64,000 bases of DNA from Micropterus salmoides (lineage: Eukaryota; Chordata; Actinopteri; Centrarchiformes; Centrarchidae). Location of the stretch: assembly GCF_014851395.1 (NCBI RefSeq), contig NW_024040817.1, positions 19,122,519-19,186,518 of the forward strand, read 5' to 3'. Position numbers and translations under genes: made by a program. Numbering within the stretch: position 1 is the first letter of the stretch; every line of letters starts with the position of its first letter. Of the stretch, positions 58,856 to 64,000 are shown one piece after another. Under the pieces are notes generated by a model. That model ran no database searches and was not told where the DNA came from. It was given only the letters and a program-made list of their open reading frames with translations.

Positions 58856-58979
58856 AACAGCAAAGGAGCGAGAGAGAAGGGGACCTACCAGGATGAAAAG
58901 ACCTTGGTTGGCAAACTTTTGGTGGTCTGGGATGGTGGAGAACACAGACAACACCAAGCAGCTCAACACCAGCAGAAAA
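42463..58979 (-). CDS. kcnq4: Voltage-gated K+ channel Kv7.4, exons 2-14 (exon 1 off window)
   Basis: Thirteen exons (58979-58889, 57586-57460, 57281-57106, 56512-56387, 55329-55219, 54890-54795, 54681-54593, 53931-53806, 50866-50637, 50545-50446, 44386-44255, 43147-43009, 42666-42463) sum to 1747 nt and join without a phase break. They encode S1 to the stop: S1-S4 voltage sensor, S5, the pore TIGYGD filter, S6, calmodulin-binding helices A and B, and the C-terminal assembly helices C and D. It forms slow, non-inactivating M-type K+ channels in the plasma membrane; human KCNQ4 acts in outer hair cells and vestibular cells (DFNA2 deafness). It is assigned to KCNQ4 rather than KCNQ2/3/5 by [16 protein letters not shown] in S5 and by the short tail TSDYHSP.D..D...SA.TL.IS. 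Human KCNQ4 also has 14 exons. The N-terminal cytoplasmic exon 1 must lie beyond 64000, so intron 1 exceeds 5 kb. Confidence 0.95.
43009..43147 (-). CDS. kcnq4: kcnq4 exon 13 (C-D linker)
   Basis: 139 bp. Encodes VDQIIGRGAVQPDKKARPEK and DELSMMGRVVKVEKQ. The acceptor is AAAAG rather than a pyrimidine-CAG, but phase and homology fix it. Confidence 0.92.
43252..43412 (+). repeat. Dispersed repeat, copy B (kcnq4 intron 12)
   Basis: Same block order as 9077-9346 with two internal gaps. It is followed at about 43538-43610 by GGTTCAGTGTGTAAG...TAGTGGCATCTAGTGGTGAG, another string I recognise as a frequent fish repeat end. The pieces may form one element of about 350 bp. Confidence 0.6.
44255..44386 (-). 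CDS. kcnq4: kcnq4 exon 12 (helix C)
   Basis: 132 bp. Encodes [20 protein letters not shown] and [20 protein letters not shown], the subunit-assembly region conserved across KCNQ2-5. It follows the longest kcnq4 intron in the window (about 6.1 kb). Confidence 0.95.
45026..45049. repeat. (TG)12 microsatellite in kcnq4 intron 11
   Basis: Uninterrupted TG dinucleotides. The rest of this 6-kb intron (44387-50445) shows no exon, RNA gene or recognisable element; a second short (TG)n is at about 48541-48568. Confidence 0.85.
50446..50545 (-). CDS. kcnq4: kcnq4 exon 11
   Basis: 100 bp. Encodes the acidic VEGVGEDSVEDKPYCDVAME and DVIPAVKTLIRAV leading into helix C. Acceptor TTGGCTCAG, donor GTGAGA. 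Confidence 0.92.
50637..50866 (-). CDS. kcnq4: kcnq4 exon 10 (linker and helix B)
   Basis: 230 bp. Encodes MGFRDRIRMNNSR, a Ser/Pro-rich stretch, EATSPGKVQKSWSFNDRTRF and SLRLKPRPPAD. KVQKSWSFNDRTRFR is the conserved calmodulin-binding helix B. The preceding 2.9-kb intron could hold a variable cassette exon that I cannot see. Confidence 0.93.
53685..53716. repeat. (TG)16 microsatellite downstream of kcnq4 exon 9
   Basis: In the transcript this is a (CA)n tract starting about 89 nt after the exon 9 donor. Confidence 0.9.
53806..53931 (-). CDS. kcnq4: kcnq4 exon 9 (A-B linker)
   Basis: 126 bp. Encodes ELTLLFSHLQRQRNTKKVLH and LLSGLRPYSAPYLSGD. The start matches the family (ELxLLF.H.QR.RN); the second half is less conserved. 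The acceptor CGTGTCAG and donor GTACGC are adequate, and the phases fit both neighbours. Confidence 0.88.
54593..54681 (-). CDS. kcnq4: kcnq4 exon 8 (helix A, calmodulin)
   Basis: 89 bp. Encodes AAWRLYSTDAKHSYLTATWY and FYDSMLPSF. Acceptor CTTTCTTTAG, donor GTAGGA. Confidence 0.93.
54795..54890 (-). CDS. kcnq4: kcnq4 exon 7 (S6 end, helix A start)
   Basis: 96 bp. Encodes [20 protein letters not shown] and EKRRMPAANLIQ, with the PIP2-sensing basic post-S6 segment and the start of the IQ calmodulin site. Confidence 0.95.
55219..55329 (-). CDS. kcnq4: kcnq4 exon 6 (pore filter, S6 start)
   Basis: 111 bp. Encodes ITLTTIGYGDKTPRTWQGRL and LAAGFALLGVSFFALPA; GYGD is the K+ selectivity filter. Confidence 0.96.
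56387..56512 (-). CDS. kcnq4: kcnq4 exon 5 (S5 and turret)
   Basis: 126 bp. Encodes [31 protein letters not shown] and YADSLWWGT just before the pore helix. The S5 sequence is diagnostic for KCNQ4 against KCNQ2 and KCNQ5. Confidence 0.96.
57106..57281 (-). CDS. kcnq4: kcnq4 exon 4 (S3-S4 voltage sensor)
   Basis: 176 bp. Encodes DFIVFVASLAVIAAGTQGNI and ALRSMRFLQILRMVRMDRR, the S4 gating-charge helix, then GGTWKLLGSVVYAHSK. Confidence 0.96.
57373..57424. repeat. Four-copy 13-bp tandem repeat
   Basis: Exactly four head-to-tail copies of GTAGGACTTTGAC (second copy begins AT). It sits 35 nt into the intron after kcnq4 exon 3. Confidence 0.9.
57460..57586 (-). CDS. kcnq4: kcnq4 exon 3 (S2 and S2-S3 linker)
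   Basis: 127 bp. Encodes EFVMIVVFGLEYFIRIW, the [20 protein letters not shown] linker (PIP2-interacting basic residues in the family) and VI. Confidence 0.95.
58788..58854. repeat. (GT)33 microsatellite next to kcnq4 exon 2
   Basis: 67 bp of pure GT. In the kcnq4 transcript it is (CA)33, starting 34 nt after the exon 2 donor. Confidence 0.95.
58889..58979 (-). CDS. kcnq4: kcnq4 exon 2 (S1)
   Basis: 91 bp, the standard KCNQ exon 2 length. Encodes FLLVLSCLVLSVFSTI and DHQKFANQGLFIL. Acceptor GTGTTTCAG, donor CTG|GTAGGT. A (CA)n tract starts 34 nt into the following intron. Confidence 0.93.
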
Positions 58980-61763
58980 CTGAAACACCAATCACACACA
59001 GGTCAGTAGACACATTTGAAAACAAACATCAGAAATAAGAAAACTCTTTGGGTTTTATTAATCCCTTCAGAGAAAAAACAAATGGACTAAATAAAATTCA
59101 TTAAAAATGCTTTGTTCACTCTCTGAGTGATTAACCAAGAGAGAAAAACAAAATTGCAAATAAGCAGGAAAAGATTTGTTGATCCATAACATAATAGGAA
59201 CATAGCATGCCAAGCCATGTATGATCAGTGGCACAAGAATCAGAACAATGTCACCAAGTTTAGTTGTTTTATGTTATTGAATATACAGTAATAAATATAC
59301 AGTAGGTATTCAATTCAACACAGTGAATCTGAACATTTACTGTATATGGTTTCATGTAAACTACATTTGAGTGCTGTTAAACTTAAACTCAAATAATCTC
59401 ATTCCAGCATAAATAAACTGACTGGATGATAGACTCTCTATGTGCTGAAGTAATTTATTGTACTGTAAAATGACTGGTATTATAGCACTTCTTTCAAAGG
59501 AAGACTGGAACCCTGCAGCTCTGCTGGCACAGAAAATTACTGTCCCACAGATGTAATGGCCACTTCAGTTAGAGAAGTACTTCAGAATAAAGCACAACAT
59601 AAATTATGGTGAATGGTATCTTGTGTTCGAGGTGCTCTCACGTTAATATAAACACTTTGTCTCTTCCACGGCACTGGAGAAGTGAGTCTCCACTAGACGA
59701 TCTCCATCATTAACTCGGGTTCAAGATGAGACAGAGACGAGCAAATCATTTTTTCCTTCTGCTGAGGATCGCACTGTCTAACACCTCTTTAACTAACCAA
59801 AACTATTATCACATACATTTCTCGTTCATAGTGCAATTCTCAAAGTCAGCTATTATATTCATGAAGAAAAATGAAAGATGTGGGAGTTCCCTCATGATTA
59901 AAACTTAGGAGCCAATAACAAACTACCTCTCAAAGTATTCCTTCCTGTTCAAAAATGTCCTTCACTAGGATGATGCATTAAGTTCAAAGTAAAAACATTT
60001 ATGTTTTAAATGGTGTGCTGCTGAAAAGAAATATGTTTGCACTTATGTGGCAACCGCCACACCGTGTCCCACTTAACCAGTGGGAAAATGTATTGTTAGA
60101 TGTTGTTTCAGAGGAACTGTCGACAGCAAAATTAAAAGGATTAGAGCAAGACCAGACCCCAGATGTGAAATTTAGATACATTTTGGAAATAATGCCCATG
60201 TTGTATTGTCCTTATCTGTCAATGATCTGTTATCTTTTATAGTTTTTTTTGTGGTTGTTATCACGTGTATTTTGTAAGAATCATGTAAGATGACAATTGG
60301 CAGGAGCTTCTGGTAATAAGTTGGAAGTGGGAAGAGGGGTTAATTAACTAAAGATTGCGGAGGGCAGGCTGGAGAATAATGCTGTGGATAATTAGTAAAA
60401 ATAATATTATTGTAAACATCACAGGTTAGGTTCAGTAACTTTACTTAATCAGTCTCATAATGATTAAGAGATATCTAAAGAGATAATAAAGATTTAAATG
60501 TCCGTTACATTTTATTTCCTATGGTTAATAATGCTGCAGCTAGCAGATACAGATCTGTATTTCGTATATTTTAACTTACGGTTGTATCTACGGAATTTCT
60601 TTTTTGTGACTAAAAAGGACGCATTGTATCCCCAAATGCTGTTATATGAACATGAAAGTGAAAATATACTGTTTTAATAAGTAATATTTATATTAATAAA
60701 ACGAGCAACTGTTCATGACCTTCACAATCTTGATGACAGAGTAGTACCATAAGTTAAAAGGGTACGCTTTAGTTTAGATTAGTTTCATGATCATCACACT
60801 GGCTGACGAAGCAGTCAGAAGCCTAATGGAAAATATACTTTACACTGTAGTGTCGGCTGACCCCAAAATGTTTGCTGGCCTCAAACTCCTCGTTTGACAC
60901 CTTTACTGCAGCTCAGTGACAAAAACCAAAGCACCATAACAATATATCTGTGACCTGAGAATTACTGTACGACCGCATGCTAGGTAAAAAAACATAACAG
61001 CTGAGAGGGAGACAGAAGTGAGAACACACAACAACACTGCCTGCACTCTGTGCCATGTGAATAGCAAACAGCAAGGCAGGATTAGCCAGGTGGCAGCTGC
61101 TGGTCCAGCTGGTCTTGATGTCAGCACCCAAAGTTAGAGAACACTTGTTGGACACACTGAACCAATTCTCATGGTCTCACACAATGGTGCCCTTTCTCTT
61201 CAATTAGTAATGCGATCAACAAGTCTCTCACCGAGCACTCACATTAAAAGCTGCTTTAAAAATTGGGTGCAAGTCAAACAACAAAAGTTGCAAAGTAAAA
61301 AACAAATATTGGACAGCATATTATAAATATGTTCTCAATTATTGATTCCACAGACAAATTTATGAAGGAATACATCTAAAAGGAACATAAAAAAAAGAAG
61401 AAGAGAAACTTGCAATCCACAGATAATATAAAACATTCATCAGCCATTTATCAGAAGAGGAAACCATAAGAGTGACCCATTTCTTCTCAGACTAAAACTT
61501 TCGCCTTACATCAGATCAGGCAACAGGAAGAGATGTCGTAGATTTTGTCCTGCACCCTGATGATTCACAACCGGTGTGTCCCACTTTATTTACAGTAGCT
61601 CGGCAAAGGAGAATGGCAACAGCAGTATCAAGTGATAAGACAATGTAGTCGAAAAAATCCAAATCTGAATGTCTTCTCTTGGTCACAGTACTTATTGTTT
61701 TTTACTGGCCCTATGGAGTCCACCATGTATCCCATATAAGACTATTCTTTACTGACCCAAATA
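58980..61763 (-). other. kcnq4 intron 1, left part
   Basis: No exon recognised. AT-rich with a possible LINE fragment near 60000-60240. The kcnq4 first exon (cytoplasmic N-terminus) is not seen here or up to 64000. Confidence 0.55.
60000..60240 (+). mobile_element. Possible L1-type LINE C-terminal fragment
   Basis: The plus frame reads LLKRNMFALMWQPPHRVPLN then QWENVLLDVVSEEL and, about 30 residues on, YCPYLSMI before a stop. This resembles the end of L1/Tx1-clade ORF2 (AKR.IL..W....PP...QW...........F...W.PYL). The match is weak and unsupported by an identified 3' end. Confidence 0.35.
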
Positions 61764-61979
61764 CAGTGGGTACGGAAAGTATTCAGACCCCTTTAAATTT
61801 TTCACTCTTTGTTTCATTGCAGCCATTTTCCAAAAATCAAAAAAGTTCATTTTATTTCTCAGTAATGTACACTCAGCAACCCATCTTGACAGAAAAAAAC
61901 AGAAATGTAGAAATTTTTGCAAATTTATTAAAAAGAAAAACTGAAATATCACATGGTCATAAGTATTCAGACCCTTTGC
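61764..61979 (+). repeat. Tc1 left terminal inverted repeat
   Basis: Outer end CAGTGGGTACGGAAAGTATT, inner end AAGTATTCAGACCCTTTGC. The transposase stop codon abuts its inner edge. Confidence 0.95.
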
Positions 61980-63019
61980 TCAGTATTTAGTAGAAGCACC
62001 CTTTTGATCTAATACAGCCATGAGTTGTTTTGGGAAAGATGCAACAAGTTTTTCACATCTGGATTTGGGTATCCTCTGCCATTCCTCCTTACAGATCCTC
62101 TCCAGTTCTGTCAGGTTGGATGGTAAACGTTGGTGGACAGCCATTTTCAGGTCTCTCCAGAGATGCTCACTTGGGTTTAAGTCAGGGCTCTGGCTGGGTC
62201 ATTCAAGAATAGCCACGGAGTTGTTGTGAAGCCACTCCTTCGTTATTTTAGCGGTGTGCTTAGGGTCATTGTCTTGTTGGAAGGTAAACCTTCGGCCCAG
62301 TCTGAGGTCCAGAGCACTCTGGAAAAGGTTTTCGTCCAGGATATCCCTGTACTTGGCCGCATTCATCTTTCCCTCGATTGCAACCAGTCGTCCTGTCCCT
62401 GCAGCTGAAAAAACCCCCACAGCATGATGCTGCCACCACCATGCTTCACTGTTGAGACTGTATTGGACAGGTGATGAGCAGTGCCTGGTTTTCTCCACAC
62501 ATACCGCTTAGAATTAAGGCCAAAAAGTTCTATCTTGGTCTCATCAGACCAGAGGATCTTATTTATCACCATCTTGGAGTCCTTCAGGTGTTTTTTAGCA
62601 AACTCCATGCGGGCTTTCATGTGTCTTGCACTGAGGAGAGGCTTCCGTCGGGCCACTCTGCCATAAAGCCCCGACTGGTGGATTGCTGCAGTGATGGTTG
62701 ACTTACTACAACTTTCTCCCATCTCCCGACTGCATCTCTGGAGCTCAGCCACAGTGACCTTTGGGTTCTTCTTTACCTCTCTCACCAAGGCTCTTCTCCC
62801 CCGATAGCTCAGTTTGGCCGGACGGCCAGCTCTAGGAAGGGTTCTGGTCGTCCCAAACGTCTTCCATTTGAGGATTATGGAGGCCACTGTGCTCTTAGGA
62901 ACCTTAAGTGCAGCAGAAATTTTTTTGTAACCTTGGCCAGATCTGTGCCTTGCCACAATTCTGTCTCTGAGCTCTTCAGGCAGTTCCTTTGACCTCATGA
63001 TTCTCATTTGCTCTGACAT
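61980..63019 (-). pseudogene. Tc1 transposase, two lesions
   Basis: Starts at ATG 63019 (MSEQMRIMRSKELPEELRDR; a second ATG eight codons in is the more usual family start). HTH segments: ARHRSGQGYKKISAALKVPK and the second around KVTVAELQRCSREMG. The GRPAKL motif lies between them. Catalytic triad: D in ILWSDETKIELFG, D in FQQDNDPKHT, E in DLNPSEHLW (DD34E type). The frame breaks at WGFFQLQ, where a 1-bp loss changes WGCFSAAG (about 62405), and a single in-frame TGA replaces the Trp codon of LEWPSQSPDLNP (about 62198). The remaining C-terminus (FPKQLMAVLDQKG..., stop at 61980) is otherwise open. The length of 1040 nt is consistent with about 346 aa before the deletion. Confidence 0.93.
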
Positions 63020-63179
63020 GCACTGTGAGCTGTAAGGTCTTATATAGACAGGTGTGTGGCTTTCCTAATCAAGTCCAATCAGTATAATCAAACACAGCTG
63101 GACTCAAATGAAGGTGTAGAACCATCTCAAGGATGATCAGAAGAAATAGACAGCACCTGAGTTAAATATGAGTGTCACG

Positions 63180-63396
63180 GCAAAGGGTCTGAATACTTCT
63201 GACCATGTGATATTTCAGTTTTTCTTTTTTAATAAATTTGCAAAAATTTCTACATTTCTGTTTTTTTCAGTCAAGATGGGGTGCTGAGTGTACATTACTG
63301 AGAAATAAAATGAACTTTTTTGATTTTTGGAAAATGGCTGCAATGAAACAAAGAGTGAAAAATTTAAAGGGGTCTGAATACTTTCCGTACCCACTG
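63180..63396 (-). repeat. Tc1 right terminal inverted repeat
   Basis: Reverse complement of the left TIR; differences are CAACCC/CACCCC, GACAG/GACTG, A5/A6 and CATAAG/CAGAAG. Confidence 0.95.
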
Positions 63397-63398
63397 TA

Positions 63399-64000
63399 TG
63401 TGAAACCATGCTATTGTATGTTGAACTCTAATGCTTACCTAAGTCACGTTGTAATAAAAAGTTCACATGAAATACCATCTAAAGAGGTGCCAGTCTGTCA
63501 CTCTCTTCAGACAGAGAAAGTGTCTTCTGGCCATGGGCTGCCTAGGATATTACCTTATTGCTGTAGAGAGTCACAGGCTGTGACCTTTGGCTTACTTTAG
63601 TTCTGCAAATGAGTCTAATGTGACCTGTGTGATACTACCCAGAAAGGTACCACACGGTCGGTCCTTCTGTATTACCAGGGGGTACGTGGAAAGATTGTGG
63701 AGAAGCTCAAGTAACCAGAAAAAACAGAAATTATGATTTGTTTGTGTTTAGGAGAAAAATAACCAACTAAATGGAACCAGCCAAACTAGTGTAATACTGA
63801 GCTTGTGTAAATTTATTACATAACCACAATGACCACTAATCTACCAGCTACAATAGGCTAACTGCACAGTACACACCTCCCACCGACCTTAAAGCCACAT
63901 GTTGCCACTAATAGTGCTTGAAAACTAGTTAGTTAGCAAGCTAGCAGAGAAGTCAAAATAGATAGATAGAAATAATGGTGAAAGTGGTTTGAATAGTTAA
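63399..64000 (-). other. kcnq4 intron 1, right part
   Basis: Nothing recognised apart from short GATA repeats near the end of the window. Confidence 0.5.

Larger units (their letters stand above)
61764..63396 (-). mobile_element. Full-length Tc1-type DNA transposon (1633 bp)
   Basis: Bounded by CAGTGGGTAC...GTACCCACTG with TA on each side (61762-61763 and 63397-63398), the TA duplication of Tc1/mariner insertion. TIRs are 216 bp (61764-61979) and 217 bp (63180-63396) and differ by three substitutions and one A-tract indel, about 98% identity, so insertion is recent. The long TIR repeats GTATTCAGACCCCTT-like ends at both inner and outer positions, a direct-repeat arrangement like that of Sleeping Beauty-type elements. 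One transposase gene fills the interior. It is in kcnq4 intron 1, transposase on the same strand as kcnq4. Confidence 0.95.

Overview
The window is nuclear DNA of a ray-finned (teleost) fish. Vertebrate genes are split into short exons with GT/AG introns. Spacers and introns are crowded with (CA)n, (AAT)n and homopolymer tracts and with typical fish mobile elements: L2-type LINEs, several Tc1 families and a DIRS-type tyrosine-recombinase retrotransposon. There are no bacterial operons, CRISPR arrays or rRNA genes. The window looks like ordinary vertebrate chromosome. The most unusual content is in the mobile elements and in the cis-regulatory sequence around cfap300 and kcnq4.

Three genes are supported. 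(1) tinagl1: its first coding exon (7216-7519, minus) encodes a signal peptide and a somatomedin-B-like Cys-rich domain. The rest of the gene must lie to the left of the window, across an intron of more than 7.2 kb. (2) cfap300 (C11orf70 homologue): a complete seven-exon gene (36684-38543, plus) encoding 264 aa, a factor for axonemal dynein assembly. Its promoter has a near-perfect RFX X-box next to forkhead-type motifs. (3) kcnq4: 13 exons (42463-58979, minus) covering everything from S1 to the stop codon of a Kv7.4 channel. Only exon 1 is missing, beyond the right edge. All 13 exons join with consistent phases. cfap300 and kcnq4 converge tail to tail, with candidate poly(A) signals about 0.4 kb apart.

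Layout: 1-7.2 kb, tinagl1 intron with a LINE 3' fragment, a small inverted-repeat element and an interspersed repeat. 7.2-7.5 kb, tinagl1 exon. 7.5-15.6 kb, non-coding with microsatellites. 15.6-18.7 kb, a rearranged DIRS element with RNase H and tyrosine-recombinase remnants, inverted terminal repeats, an internal partial duplication and a 27-bp-arm palindrome. 18.7-23 kb, non-coding. 23.05-27.93 kb, what reads as a nested set: a Tc1 element split by about 4 kb containing an L2-type LINE. 29.3-30.2 kb, a decayed Tc1. 31.5-34.7 kb, small repeat fragments. 36.4-38.7 kb, cfap300. 39.1-59 kb, kcnq4. 59-64 kb, kcnq4 intron 1, containing a young Tc1 copy (61764-63396) with TIRs near 98% identical and a transposase disabled by only one frameshift and one nonsense codon.

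Gene identities and exon boundaries come from reading the translation against families known to me. Transposon family assignments rest partly on remembered consensus sequences and should be confirmed with a repeat library.
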